From DATFLS01 sp964413425 (lineage in GTDB: Bacteria > Fidelibacterota > JAANXI01): 16,463 nt of DNA. This document shows positions 6,850-14,890 of the stretch, one piece after another. The first letter of the stretch is position 1; every line of letters begins with the position of its first letter. The position numbers and the translations under genes were made by a program. The stretch lies in NCBI GenBank assembly GCA_964413425.1, contig CAYPST010000096.1, positions 1 through 16,463 on the forward strand, in the 5' to 3' direction. Under the pieces are notes generated by a model. It did not search any database. It was not told where the DNA came from and saw nothing but the letters and a program-made list of their open reading frames with translations.

Positions 6850-6890
6850 AGATGGCAACGTGTGTCGATGAGTTCATAAGGAGAGAACGT
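6358..6890. other. Long palindrome-rich intergenic region between pfkB and yebC
   Basis: No gene is supported in these 533 bases. The left half holds short palindromes: GGGATCCC (6379-6386), AGGGATCCCT (6433-6442), CGGGACAG/CTGTCCCG (6456-6463 with 6485-6492, repeated at 6494-6501), CCCGCC/GGCGGG (6489-6494 with 6506-6511) and TCCTCGAGGA (6515-6524). The right half is AT-rich. It contains a candidate promoter TTGATT (6664-6669), 18 bases, TATAGA (6688-6693), a CCCCGAC-AC-GTCGGGG hairpin (6707-6722) with no U-tract, and a perfect -10 TATAAT (6737-6742) lacking a -35. The yebC promoter is probably here, but I cannot say which sequence serves. Confidence 0.5.
6878..6884 (+). promoter_or_regulatory. 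Ribosome binding site that decides the yebC start
   Basis: AAGGAGA lies six bases before the ATG at 6891, from which the protein begins MSGHSKW as YebC proteins do. An in-frame ATG at 6852 adds 13 residues, lacks such a site and would give a non-family N-terminus. Confidence 0.85.
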
Positions 6891-7643
6891 ATGTCCGGAC
6901 ATTCAAAGTGGAGCACAATAAAACGGAAGAAGGAGAAGGAAGATCAGCGGCGGGGTAAAATTTTCACCAAGCTGATTAAAGAGATTACCGTGGCTGCCCG
7001 CCTGGGTGGTGGCGATCCTGAGACCAATCCCCGGCTGCGGACGGCCATTGACGATGCAAACAATGCCAACATGCCCAAAGACAATATTAAGAAGGCCATT
7101 CAGCGCGGGACCGGAGAATTGCCCGGGGTTTCCTATGAAGATATGACCTATGAGGGGTACGGTCCGAATGGTACGGCGCTGTTTATTGAATGTACGACAG
7201 ACAATAAAAACCGGACGGTCTCAGAGATTCGTCATATTCTGGACAAGCACGGAGGCAGCCTTGGTGAATCCGGCAGTGTGGCCTGGGTATTCGATCGCAA
7301 GGGCGTCGTCTATGTGTCCAGAGAAGACGCCAGCGAGGATGATCTGATGCTGGTGGGCCTGGAACACGGAGCGGAAGATATCAGCGAAGAAGAAGATTTC
7401 TTTGAAATTATCTGCCCTATGGAAGAATTTCATAACCTGAAATCCGGATTGGAGGAAGCAGGATTCGACATTCAGGAATCCGAGTTGCAGCAAATTCCCA
7501 AAAATACCATTGATGTTTCCGGCTCAGATGCCCGAAAGCTGATGAATCTGCTGGAAGCACTCGAAGATCATGATGATGTCCAGAATGTCTGGTCCAATGC
7601 TGATCTGGATGAAGACACCCTCCGGGAATTCCAGGCTTCCTGA
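6891..7643 (+). CDS. yebC: YebC/PmpR family regulatory protein (TACO1-like)
   Basis: The 250-residue product is a full-length member of the YebC/PmpR/TACO1 family. Members have been described as transcription regulators and, more recently, as ribosome-associated factors easing translation of proline-rich stretches. The family N-terminus MSGHSKWSTIKRKKEKED (1-18) is present, followed by RGKIFTKLIKEI (21-32), NPRLRTAIDDANNANMPKDN (46-65), YEGYGPNGTAL (87-97), the HGGSLGESGSVAWVF segment and a C-terminal LEALEDHDDVQNVWSN block. It stands eight bases ahead of ruvC, the common bacterial yebC-ruvC arrangement, so it is probably the first gene of a yebC-ruvC-ruvA operon. Which of the two reported roles applies here cannot be told from sequence. 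Confidence 0.97.
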   Translation: MSGHSKWSTIKRKKEKEDQRRGKIFTKLIKEITVAARLGGGDPETNPRLRTAIDDANNANMPKDNIKKAIQRGTGELPGVSYEDMTYEGYGPNGTALFIECTTDNKNRTVSEIRHILDKHGGSLGESGSVAWVFDRKGVVYVSREDASEDDLMLVGLEHGAEDISEEEDFFEIICPMEEFHNLKSGLEEAGFDIQESELQQIPKNTIDVSGSDARKLMNLLEALEDHDDVQNVWSNADLDEDTLREFQAS

Positions 7644-7651
7644 GAGATTCC

Positions 7652-8134
7652 ATGCGACTTATCGGCATTGACCCCGGTTTGCGTTGCACCGGATATGGAA
7701 TTATCGATTTTACCGGTAAAAATCCCACATTAGTTCAGTACGGGACCATCACAACCGAGTCCAAGGATTCTTTTTCACGTCGATTGCAGACTGTATATGA
7801 TGACGTCTCTGAAATTCTCCGGGAATATCATCCGGACGAATTTGCCATTGAGGAGGCATTTTATAGCAAGAATGCCCGAACCGCTTTACAGCTGGGGCAC
7901 GTTCGCGGAGTAGCCATGCTGGCTGCCATGCATGCCCAGGTTCCGGTAAGTGAGTATTCTGCCAAAAAAATCAAACTTGCTCTGACCGGCCGGGGGAGTG
8001 CAACCAAACAACAGGTCCAATACATGGTGGCGACCCTTCTCAATTTGCAGAATCCTCCTCAACCGGTCGATGCCTCTGATGCGCTGGCCTGTGCCTTATG
8101 CCATCAACAGCAAATTCATTTGCCATTTTCTTAG
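7652..8134 (+). CDS. ruvC: Holliday junction endodeoxyribonuclease RuvC
   Basis: RuvC is a dimeric, magnesium-dependent nuclease that cuts four-way junctions symmetrically at the end of homologous recombination. The 160-residue product has normal length. The catalytic acidic tetrad fits the family: Asp7 in GIDPGLRCTGYG (5-16), Glu67 in FAIEEAFYSKN (64-74), and Asp140 and Asp143 in PVDASDALACALCH (138-151). LGHVRGVAM (81-89) and the GRGSATKQQVQ stretch (113-123) are also typical. The gene begins eight bases after yebC with a GAGAGA-like ribosome site, and ruvA follows after nine bases. All signs are of an intact functional gene. Confidence 0.98.
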   Translation: MRLIGIDPGLRCTGYGIIDFTGKNPTLVQYGTITTESKDSFSRRLQTVYDDVSEILREYHPDEFAIEEAFYSKNARTALQLGHVRGVAMLAAMHAQVPVSEYSAKKIKLALTGRGSATKQQVQYMVATLLNLQNPPQPVDASDALACALCHQQQIHLPFS

Positions 8135-8143
8135 CCATCAGCC

Positions 8144-8731
8144 ATGTACGAATATATAAAAGGAACCCTGATTCAGAAAGCCCCCAATTCAGCGGTGATC
8201 GATGTCCAGGGCATCGGATTTTTACTGGAAATTTCGGTCAACACGTTTGAAATGCTTCCCCAGGTCAACGAACCGTGTCAATTGCGGACATATCTCTATG
8301 TTCGCGAGGATGCTCAGCGATTATATGGTTTCGCCACCGTGAAGGAGCGGAACCTCTTTTTAGAGCTGACCGGCGTATCGGGCATCGGGCCGAAAGTTGC
8401 ACTGGGGATACTGTCAGGGGGCACGGTAGAGGAAGTCAAACAACGCATCCTGGATGAAGACGTCTCCGCACTGAAGCGCTTTCCGGGGATCGGGCCAAAA
8501 ACGGCCAAACGCATTATCCTTGAGCTTCGTGAAACGCTCACTCCCAGCGAAGAAGCAGGAGTTGCCGGTGATGTCGCCGGGATGCAGAAAAACCAGGAGG
8601 CAGTGCTGGCGCTCGAATCTCTGGGCTACAGCAGAACACAAGCAGAAAAAGCAGTAAAGGCAGCACGGAAGCAGGACGAAGGACTTGAAAATGTCGAGGA
8701 TCTCATCAAGCGGGCGTTAAAAACCTTTTAA
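8144..8731 (+). CDS. ruvA: Holliday junction DNA helicase subunit RuvA
   Basis: RuvA binds four-way DNA junctions as a tetramer and loads the RuvB motor for branch migration. The 195-residue product has the three expected parts: an N-terminal OB-fold (MYEYIKGTL to about 63), two helix-hairpin-helix motifs at VSGIGPKVAL and FPGIGPKTAKRI in the middle, and after a short acidic linker the C-terminal RuvB-contacting helices (LALESLGYSRTQAEKAV). No Shine-Dalgarno sequence is visible in the nine-base gap after ruvC, so translation probably depends on coupling to ruvC. The partner ruvB is absent from the window and must lie elsewhere. Confidence 0.97.
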   Translation: MYEYIKGTLIQKAPNSAVIDVQGIGFLLEISVNTFEMLPQVNEPCQLRTYLYVREDAQRLYGFATVKERNLFLELTGVSGIGPKVALGILSGGTVEEVKQRILDEDVSALKRFPGIGPKTAKRIILELRETLTPSEEAGVAGDVAGMQKNQEAVLALESLGYSRTQAEKAVKAARKQDEGLENVEDLIKRALKTF

Positions 8732-8803
8732 GGGGTGTGCGAACGATTTCTTCTCGCCGGCAACTTGAAGGATCATATTCGCCCCATTGAAGAAATATCA
8801 TCG

Positions 8804-8858
8804 ATGACACGAGTATGCGCACGCTATACTGAAATTCGCTGTCCGGTAAGCCCGACAG
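8804..8858 (+). promoter_or_regulatory. Candidate promoter and leader hairpin for gcvT
   Basis: TATACT (8825-8830) is a good -10; the best -35 match, ATGACA (8804-8809), is only 15 bases away. Just downstream, CTGTC (8839-8843) can pair with GACAG (8854-8858), continued by GG/CC after one mismatch, forming a small hairpin ahead of the ribosome site. I see no glycine-riboswitch signature here. Confidence 0.35.
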
Positions 8859-8887
8859 AGCAACGGTAAGGGAAAAGGAGGGAGTCT

Positions 8888-9979
8888 ATGCCAAAAGAAA
8901 CCGCCCTGTATGCAGTCCATGAGAAACTGGGAGCGAAAATCGTGGAGTTCGGCGGATACCTCATGCCCGTTCGATATGAGAGCATAGTCGATGAACATAA
9001 AAAAGTGAGAACCTCCGTCGGGATGTTTGATATCTCTCATATGGGTGAATTCGTGGTGGCAGGGAGCGAAGCGGAAACATTTCTCAATCACATAACCGTG
9101 AATGATGTGGCAAAGTTGAATGAGGGGCAAGCCCAGTATACGGTCATGTGTTATCCGGATGGCGGCATTGTGGATGATTTATTAATCTACAGATATGAGA
9201 ACCATTTCATGATGGTCGTTAATGCTGCCAATATCGAGAAAGATTTTGAATGGGTGAAGGAACAGCAGAGAAGGGGGGTGGAACTGGATAATCAGAGTGA
9301 CGGAATCACCTTGCTGGCGGTACAGGGCCCGAATTCCAGGCAGGTTTTACAAAAAATGACACCAGCGGATCTGGCGGAACTGCAGTTTTATCATTTTATT
9401 GAAGGTGAAATCGCCGGGATCTCGGCGACCATATCCCGGACCGGCTACACCGGGGAGCTGGGTTACGAACTCTACATTGACTCTGCACACTCGGAACATC
9501 TCTGGGAGCGAATTATGGAGGCGGGCCGGGAATTCGAACTGAAGCCGGTTGGGCTGGGAGCCCGGGATACCCTGCGTCTGGAAGCAGGGCTCTGTCTGTA
9601 TGGGAATGACATCGATGAATCAACCAATCCGATTGAGGCGGGACTCGGGTGGATTACCAAATTGAGCAAGGACGATTTCATTGGAAAAGCAGCCATACAG
9701 AAGGTTCAGCAGGAAGGTCCGGAGCGGAAACTGGTTGGATTCGAGATCAAGGGACACGGCATTCCCCGGCACGGGTATCCGATTACTTTTAGCGGCAATG
9801 ACATCGGCGTTGTTACTTCGGGAACCCAATCACCCATGCTGGGCAAAGGTATTGGCATGGGATATGTTCGGCCGGAATATGCGAATGCCGGAACCACGTT
9901 CAACATCAAAATCCGCAACAGAGAAATTCCGTCAAACGTGGTGGAGATGCCTTTTTTTACCAGTCGAACGAACGCCTGA
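8888..9979 (+). CDS. gcvT: Glycine cleavage system T-protein (aminomethyltransferase)
   Basis: GcvT transfers the methylene group from aminomethyl-lipoyl H-protein to tetrahydrofolate, releasing ammonia and forming 5,10-methylene-THF. The 363-residue product is of normal length. Conserved blocks are GMFDISHMGEF (45-55), GGIVDDLLIYR (92-102) with Asp96 matching the conserved catalytic aspartate, LLAVQGPNS (142-150), SRTGYTGELGYELY (183-196), GARDTLRLEAGLCLYGND (224-241) and a C-terminal barrel around SGTQSPMLGKGIGMGYV. A near-perfect AGGAGG-like ribosome site (AAAAGGAGGGAG) stands before the ATG. The H- and P-protein genes are not adjacent, so the glycine cleavage genes are scattered in this genome or lie outside the window. 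Confidence 0.97.
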   Translation: MPKETALYAVHEKLGAKIVEFGGYLMPVRYESIVDEHKKVRTSVGMFDISHMGEFVVAGSEAETFLNHITVNDVAKLNEGQAQYTVMCYPDGGIVDDLLIYRYENHFMMVVNAANIEKDFEWVKEQQRRGVELDNQSDGITLLAVQGPNSRQVLQKMTPADLAELQFYHFIEGEIAGISATISRTGYTGELGYELYIDSAHSEHLWERIMEAGREFELKPVGLGARDTLRLEAGLCLYGNDIDESTNPIEAGLGWITKLSKDDFIGKAAIQKVQQEGPERKLVGFEIKGHGIPRHGYPITFSGNDIGVVTSGTQSPMLGKGIGMGYVRPEYANAGTTFNIKIRNREIPSNVVEMPFFTSRTNA

Positions 9980-9985
9980 AAAGTC

Positions 9986-10022
9986 GTGCCCGGCGTGAGG
10001 ACGCTGGCACATGGAGCGCCAG
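9986..10022 (+). terminator. Strong hairpin(s) after gcvT, possible terminator or attenuator
   Basis: GTGCC plus GGCGT pair with ACGCT plus GGCAC (9986-10010; GAGG loop, one bulged C, one G-T pair). An alternative stem CTGGC/GCCAG (10004-10008 with 10018-10022) shares bases with it, so the two are mutually exclusive. No U-run follows, so a simple intrinsic terminator is not shown. Confidence 0.35.
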
Positions 10023-10040
10023 GCCGAGGTGAACGAACTG

Positions 10041-10069
10041 TTGACATCAATAAAAGGTGATGCTATAAT
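10041..10069 (+). promoter_or_regulatory. Perfect consensus sigma70 promoter for ftsK
   Basis: TTGACA (10041-10046) and TATAAT (10064-10069) are both exact consensus boxes with 17 bases between them, and TG at 10061-10062 adds an extended -10. Transcription should start near 10076, about 30 bases before the ATG at 10107. Confidence 0.9.
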
Positions 10070-10106
10070 AGCACAGATTTGAGTCAACTATTTTGTGTGG
10101 AAATAT

Positions 10107-12488
10107 ATGTCTGATAGGCAGAGAGAATTACTGGGATTACTCTTATTTACTGTCGGGATACTTATCTTTTTAAGTTTAATCTCGTACAACCCCGGTGAAG
10201 AGCCGACTATCGCCTCGAATGTCGCTATTCATAACTGGATGGGTATTGCCGGGGTGATCGTTTCCAGTGCCCTCATCCGATATACGATTGGGTATGCTTC
10301 GATTATCATTCCTATCCTTTTTATGCTGTATGGGTTCTGGATTCTGGCCCGGAAAAAGTTTGGCCCTTTGCTGCGATTCACCGCTTACACGCTCCTGCTG
10401 GGTCTCATTGCGTCGGCCGTTCTGGGGTTACCGGATGCAGTGAGAGAAAGCGGGACCACCTACGAATACCGGTACAGTGGGTTAGTGGGGGGAGTGGTCG
10501 CGCGGGTATTCCACGATTTTCTGGGACTCTGGGGAACGCTTATCGTTCTGACGGCTGGGACGGTCATGGTCTTCAGGGGGTACTTCAGCTGGAGTCTGTA
10601 TTCACCCGTTGAGCTGTTTGCCGGATATCTTGCCTCTGTATTTTTTAAGATAAAAACCTGGATACAGGCGTGGCGTCGGAGCCCGGAAGTTGAGTCGGAT
10701 ATTTCCGAAGAGACCTCTCGGACTCAACCCCAGGTGGAAGCAGATCATGCGCAGCGGGTGCTGGAAAAGTTGCGTGGTGATTATCAGGAACGTCCCGGCG
10801 CACAACCTGATTCCCGGGAGGCAGCGCCCTCAACGCCCGATAAACCAGCGGAAGAAGTCTCCGATACTCCCGAATTCGACTCTTCGCCCCGCGGCGTTGA
10901 AGAATTCTCTGAGCAAACAGAACGGCCGCCGGACCGGAGCGAACAATCGTATTCCATGGGCAAGGAAGTGATTGAAGAAGAGGTGGATTATGATGCCCTT
11001 CGGGAAAGTGTGAGGCGACGGGAATACCAGCTCCCCTCGGCAGATTTGTTGGTTGCCCCGGATGACATTGAAGAGGGGGCGACCCGGGAGGAACTGGTTG
11101 AGAACGCTGAACTCCTGGAGCGGTCGCTCGAAGAATTCGGTGTGGAGGCTCGTGTGGTGCACATCGCACCGGGGCCGATCATTACCCGCTATGAGCTGGA
11201 ACCAGCAACAGGCGTGCGCATTAACAAATTTACCGCACTGGCGGATGACCTGGCCCGGGTTATGCGCGCTCTGCGGGTGCGGGTGCTCGCACCAATCCCC
11301 GGGAAAGCCGCCGTCGGCATTGAAATTCCCAATAAACACGGTTCCACAGTCTATTTGAAACACATCATCAATTCAAACGCCTTTACTACCAGAAAAGGTA
11401 TTCTGAATCTCGCCATGGGCAAGACCACCTCAGGAGAGGCCTATGTGACAGAATTATCACGCATGCCCCACTTACTCATTGCCGGCGCAACCGGTTCGGG
11501 AAAGTCAGTCTGCATCAATTCGATGCTCATAAGCCTCCTGTACCAGGCCAAACCCCATGAACTCAAGTTCGTTTTGATTGATCCCAAAAAGTTGGAACTA
11601 TCGGTCTACCAGGACCTCGCCGGGTATCATCTTATTACCAGCGAAGATATTGATGAGGACGTCATCACGAAACCCCGGAATGCCGTGACCGCCTTGCGGG
11701 CAGTGGAAATTGAAATGGAACATCGGTATGAGATTCTGGCTGATTCCACGGTTCGGGATATCCGCGAATACAATCGGCGGGTCAAAGAAGGGCAAATTGA
11801 GGGCGATACCCTTCCTTATATAATCATCGTAATTGATGAGTTAGCTGATCTGATGATCACAGCAGCTAAAGAAGTAGAAGAACCGATTTCCCGGTTGGCA
11901 CAAATGGCCCGGGCCGTTGGCATTCACTTAATAATTGCTACCCAGCGGCCGTCCGTTGATGTGTTAACCGGTGTCATCAAAGCGAATTTCCCGGCCCGGA
12001 TTGCCTTTCAGGTAGCCTCGAAAACGGACTCGCGGACGATTCTGGATGCCAATGGTGCGGAAAAGTTATTAGGGCGAGGCGACCTGCTCTTTCAACCGCC
12101 CGCGCAGCCCGAACCGATTCGCCTGCACAATGCCTACGTAAGCCTCGACGAGATAGAGGCGGTTCTTGAGTACATCGCCACACAACCCAAGGCACATGAA
12201 CTGGAGTTACCGGCTCTTACAGAAGCCAGTGACACAACCTCCTTTACGGTCGGTGATGAGCGGGATGAGCTGTTCTATCAGGCATTAAAGCTGGTCGTCA
12301 CCCATCGGCAGGGATCGATTTCCCTGTTACAGAGACGCCTCCGGATCGGATATTCACGGGCAGCCCGGATTATGGATCAGCTGGAAGAGGCCGGTATCGT
12401 TGGAGGACACGAAGGAAGCAAGGCCCGGGACGTTCTCGTCGATGAGGCGTTCATGGAACAGCTGGAAAACGGCGATGTGCAGCTCTGA
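10107..12488 (+). CDS. ftsK: DNA translocase FtsK (FtsK/SpoIIIE family)
   Basis: FtsK couples cell division to chromosome segregation: a membrane anchor at the septum and a hexameric ATP-driven pump that moves DNA toward dif. The 793-residue product (numbered from ATG 10107) has hydrophobic N-terminal segments near 8-26, 45-80, 93-108 and 143-157, then an acidic, Pro/Ser/Glu-rich linker of about 195-300, far shorter than in E. coli. Next come the alpha domain, the RecA-like motor with Walker A GATGSGKS (460-467) and Walker B IIIVIDELADL (572-582), followed by ATQRPSVDVLTG, and a C-terminal winged-helix gamma domain around GSISLLQRRLRIGYSRAARI (736-755). A GTG at 10095 would add four residues; neither start has a strong ribosome site, and I prefer the ATG. 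The gene has its own consensus promoter. Confidence 0.97.
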   Translation: MSDRQRELLGLLLFTVGILIFLSLISYNPGEEPTIASNVAIHNWMGIAGVIVSSALIRYTIGYASIIIPILFMLYGFWILARKKFGPLLRFTAYTLLLGLIASAVLGLPDAVRESGTTYEYRYSGLVGGVVARVFHDFLGLWGTLIVLTAGTVMVFRGYFSWSLYSPVELFAGYLASVFFKIKTWIQAWRRSPEVESDISEETSRTQPQVEADHAQRVLEKLRGDYQERPGAQPDSREAAPSTPDKPAEEVSDTPEFDSSPRGVEEFSEQTERPPDRSEQSYSMGKEVIEEEVDYDALRESVRRREYQLPSADLLVAPDDIEEGATREELVENAELLERSLEEFGVEARVVHIAPGPIITRYELEPATGVRINKFTALADDLARVMRALRVRVLAPIPGKAAVGIEIPNKHGSTVYLKHIINSNAFTTRKGILNLAMGKTTSGEAYVTELSRMPHLLIAGATGSGKSVCINSMLISLLYQAKPHELKFVLIDPKKLELSVYQDLAGYHLITSEDIDEDVITKPRNAVTALRAVEIEMEHRYEILADSTVRDIREYNRRVKEGQIEGDTLPYIIIVIDELADLMITAAKEVEEPISRLAQMARAVGIHLIIATQRPSVDVLTGVIKANFPARIAFQVASKTDSRTILDANGAEKLLGRGDLLFQPPAQPEPIRLHNAYVSLDEIEAVLEYIATQPKAHELELPALTEASDTTSFTVGDERDELFYQALKLVVTHRQGSISLLQRRLRIGYSRAARIMDQLEEAGIVGGHEGSKARDVLVDEAFMEQLENGDVQL

Positions 12489-12598
12489 GCAAAGTCGGGA
12501 TGCGACCAATTCGAGATTGGCCGTTCTCTGTGACCGCGATCTCCCGGCAGAGCCCTTCCCGGAACCAGTTACCGTGATCTGATTCAATTCACCGGGAT

Positions 12599-12626
12599 CT
12601 GTCAAAATTTTGGAATTGGTTATTAT
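12599..12626 (+). promoter_or_regulatory. Candidate promoter for the lolA operon
   Basis: CTGTCA (12599-12604), 16 bases, TATTAT (12621-12626) is the best match in the 176-base gap after ftsK. A start near 12633 would leave a short leader including an A7 run. The first part of this gap (12489-12598) shows no gene and no clear terminator, so read-through from ftsK is also possible. Confidence 0.35.
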
Positions 12627-12664
12627 CGGTTTAAGTCCGCAAAAAAATTTTGTATTTTCAGAGA

Positions 12665-13321
12665 ATGAATGAAAAGCAGAAAGCCATGAAGCGTATCATT
12701 GTGTTAGTACTGCTTAGTCTGTTTGTCGGATCTGCCGTTGCCGCAATTTCAGCCAATGAAGTCATCGATAGGGTTCAGAAGCGTGCCGCTACCGACACAC
12801 CATTACGGGTGAGTTTCCAGCAGATATTCGAATGGAAATTGACCGGCAATGTCGAGGACGTCACTGGTGAAATGGTTTTACACGGCCTGGATAAATTCCG
12901 TATTACCACACCGGATCAAACCATTGTCAGTGACGGGGAAACCATGTGGACCTATTCCCGGTTAGAAAATCAGGTGCTGATTGATAATGTGCAAAAAGAT
13001 TCTCAAACCCTGATGCCCAGGGATATTCTTTTCTCCTATACACAAGATTATGAAGCAGTGGTGTGGCAGCAAAACATCCGGTTCAACGGAGAACCGGCCT
13101 TGATTTTGCGCTTGCTTCCCAGGGATGAGGATCAATACGTCCAGGAAACAAAAGTCTGGGTAAATACGGAAACCTGGAAACCGATGCAGATACAGTTCAC
13201 TGATATCAATGAGAATGAAACGGTCTACACCATCAATTCCATTGAAGAAGATCCTGCAATTGTTAGTGCGACATTTGAGTTCGAACCAGATACAACAATG
13301 GAAGTGATCGATGTTCGATGA
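12665..13321 (+). CDS. lolA: Outer-membrane lipoprotein carrier LolA
   Basis: LolA is the periplasmic chaperone that takes lipoproteins from the inner-membrane Lol exporter to the outer membrane. The 218-residue product has a signal peptide (MKRIIVLVLLSLFVGSAVA at 8-26) and then the LolA half-barrel: helix 1 ending in a segment with SFQQ, paired strands with GEMVLHGLDKFRITTP and the DGETMWTYS strand, and later ETKVWVNTETWKPMQIQF. Overall identity to LolA models is probably low, as usual in this family, but order and length fit. An internal ATG at 12686 would start exactly at MKRIIV and give a textbook signal peptide; both starts have weak ribosome sites, so the exact start is open. It follows ftsK, a pairing common in FCB-group genomes, and overlaps the next gene by 11 bases. 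Confidence 0.88.
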   Translation: MNEKQKAMKRIIVLVLLSLFVGSAVAAISANEVIDRVQKRAATDTPLRVSFQQIFEWKLTGNVEDVTGEMVLHGLDKFRITTPDQTIVSDGETMWTYSRLENQVLIDNVQKDSQTLMPRDILFSYTQDYEAVVWQQNIRFNGEPALILRLLPRDEDQYVQETKVWVNTETWKPMQIQFTDINENETVYTINSIEEDPAIVSATFEFEPDTTMEVIDVR

Positions 13322-13862
13322 GTCCGCATCTGTGCTTGAAAACAATCGTGAAATCAACCAGACCCATGAAGCGAAATGGTATGCACTCTATTGTAAATCC
13401 CGGCATGAGAAAAAGGTCGCCCGGCAATTAGATGAGAAAAACATTCCGTACTACCTGCCCCTGAAAAAGGAAGTTCGGCAGTGGAGTGACCGCAAGAAGC
13501 GGGTGGAGCTCCCGCTATTCCGTGGATATGTATTCGTCCATATCCCGCCTTCCATGCAAATCCCCGTTCTGGAAACTTACGGGGCCGTCACTTTTGTAAA
13601 ATTCGGCGGGGAACTGGTGCCCATCCGGGAGGAACAGATTGAGGCGGTGAAGGTTATTGAGAAGTACGGAGTCGGGCTCCGCCAGGAGAAGAAGGAGCTG
13701 CAGTTACAGGATCAGGTGCGCGTCATCGGAGGACCCTGCAAAGGATTGGAAGGCTATCTCGTGCATAAAAAGAATAATGATCGATTTGTGGTGATGATCG
13801 ATTCGCTCAAGCTGATGGCCTCGGTGGAAATTGAACGTGCCTATCTGGAAAAGACAGAATAA
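13311..13862 (+). CDS. NusG-like transcription antiterminator, UpxY/RfaH type
   Basis: The 183-residue product has an N-terminal NusG (NGN) domain, beginning KWYALYCKSRHEKKVARQL (22-40), with PLKKEVRQWSDRKKRVELPL and FRGYVFVHIP, and a C-terminal KOW segment, VRVIGGPCKGLEGYLV. NGN-KOW proteins bind the clamp of RNA polymerase and alter pausing or termination. This variant resembles the specialised paralogs UpxY/RfaH/LoaP more than housekeeping NusG, since it has the YYLPLKKEVRQW type of NGN and lacks secE and rplK/rplA beside it. The gene starts inside lolA (GGAAGTG ribosome site) and ends one base before ddl, so it is made with those envelope genes. Its target operon is unknown; its own operon is one possibility. 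Confidence 0.85.
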   Translation: MFDESASVLENNREINQTHEAKWYALYCKSRHEKKVARQLDEKNIPYYLPLKKEVRQWSDRKKRVELPLFRGYVFVHIPPSMQIPVLETYGAVTFVKFGGELVPIREEQIEAVKVIEKYGVGLRQEKKELQLQDQVRVIGGPCKGLEGYLVHKKNNDRFVVMIDSLKLMASVEIERAYLEKTE

Positions 13863-13863
13863 A

Positions 13864-14886
13864 ATGACCATTGCCTTATACATTGGCGGAACCTCCGCAG
13901 AGAGAGCTGTTTCCGTTAGCTCAGGGAAATATATCGGAAAGGCGCTTGAACAGCTGGGATATTCGGTATTATATATTGATCCGGCGCTGCCACCGGAAAA
14001 CATTGACACTCCTTTGCAGAATGATGTATCCATCGAAGAAGCTCCTCCCGAGACGGCTACAATGGCGAATTGGGATCACACCAACATTTTCCGGATTTTG
14101 CTGGATGCTCGGGTCGCCGCCTGCGATTTCCATTTTATCGGATTGCATGGAGGGATCGGAGAAAACGGAATCTTGCAGGGGATGTTCGAACATCTGGGAT
14201 ATCGATTTAATGGACCCGGATACTCAGCCAGCGCCGTGGCGATGAACAAGCATCTGTCGAAACAAATTATGGTTGCGCAAGCGATACCTACTCCGGAGTG
14301 GTTGTTTCTTGAGCAGCCGGACTGGCAGGCAGCACCCCACCAGGTGCGGGCATACGTGGAAGAAAAGTTCACTCCCCCCGTCGTTATCAAACCGAATTCC
14401 CAGGGATCGACCATTGGCCTCACCATTCTCTCCGAATTAGATGATATCGGGAGTGCTCTGGAGAAAGCCTTCACCTATGATCACCAGGTGATTGTGGAGC
14501 AATATATTCCGGGGAACGAGATGACAGCCGCCGTGCTCGGTGAAGAGGCCTTGCCGCTTATCAGAATCAAACCGAAAAGCGGACTCTATGATTACAGGAG
14601 CAAGTACTCGGAAGGGCAAACGGAATACGAAGTCCCTGCACAAGTTAGCAATGAAATCACTGGACGCCTGCAGCAATATGCACTCCGGTTTTTTCAAAGC
14701 ATCGGAGCGACCGGGTATTCCCGGGTAGATTTCAGGCTCACCGAAGCAGGCGACGCGTTTTGCCTGGAACTGAATACTCTGCCTGGCATGACGGCAACCA
14801 GCCTGGTTCCCAAAGCAGCAACTGCGGCGGGAATCTCCTTTGAGGCATTACTGGAACGGATAGTGGAACTCGGCCGGAATACATAA
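13864..14886 (+). CDS. ddl: D-alanine--D-alanine ligase
   Basis: Ddl is an ATP-grasp ligase that joins two D-alanines for peptidoglycan precursor synthesis in the cytoplasm. The 340-residue product has the family signature GGTSAERAVSVSSG (8-21, with Glu13 contacting the first D-Ala), HGGIGENGILQG (95-106; usual form HGxxGEDG, here Asn for Asp), ATP-grasp KPNSQGSTIG (176-185), the omega-loop YDYRSKY (242-248; usually YDYxAKY), the metal/ATP site RVDF (287-290) and ELNTLPGMT (302-310). The tyrosine-containing omega-loop fits D-Ala-D-Ala, not the D-lactate-type, product. The ATG at 13864 is one base past the preceding stop; an upstream in-frame TTG at 13831 is unlikely. The other mur genes are not here, and cysS follows after four bases. 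Confidence 0.96.
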   Translation: MTIALYIGGTSAERAVSVSSGKYIGKALEQLGYSVLYIDPALPPENIDTPLQNDVSIEEAPPETATMANWDHTNIFRILLDARVAACDFHFIGLHGGIGENGILQGMFEHLGYRFNGPGYSASAVAMNKHLSKQIMVAQAIPTPEWLFLEQPDWQAAPHQVRAYVEEKFTPPVVIKPNSQGSTIGLTILSELDDIGSALEKAFTYDHQVIVEQYIPGNEMTAAVLGEEALPLIRIKPKSGLYDYRSKYSEGQTEYEVPAQVSNEITGRLQQYALRFFQSIGATGYSRVDFRLTEAGDAFCLELNTLPGMTATSLVPKAATAAGISFEALLERIVELGRNT

Positions 14887-14890
14887 GTAT

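Noticed and set aside
6852..6890. N-terminal extension of YebC from ATG 6852
   Set aside because: The family start MSGHSKW and the AAGGAGA site point to 6891.
8732..8887. Glycine riboswitch ahead of gcvT
   Set aside because: Glycine riboswitches often precede gcvT, but the conserved aptamer cores are not visible and the leader after the candidate promoter is only about 50 bases.
13831..13863. TTG start extending Ddl by 11 residues
   Set aside because: It would lie within the antiterminator gene and precede the family-typical start of the Ddl N-terminal motif; ATG 13864 is better.
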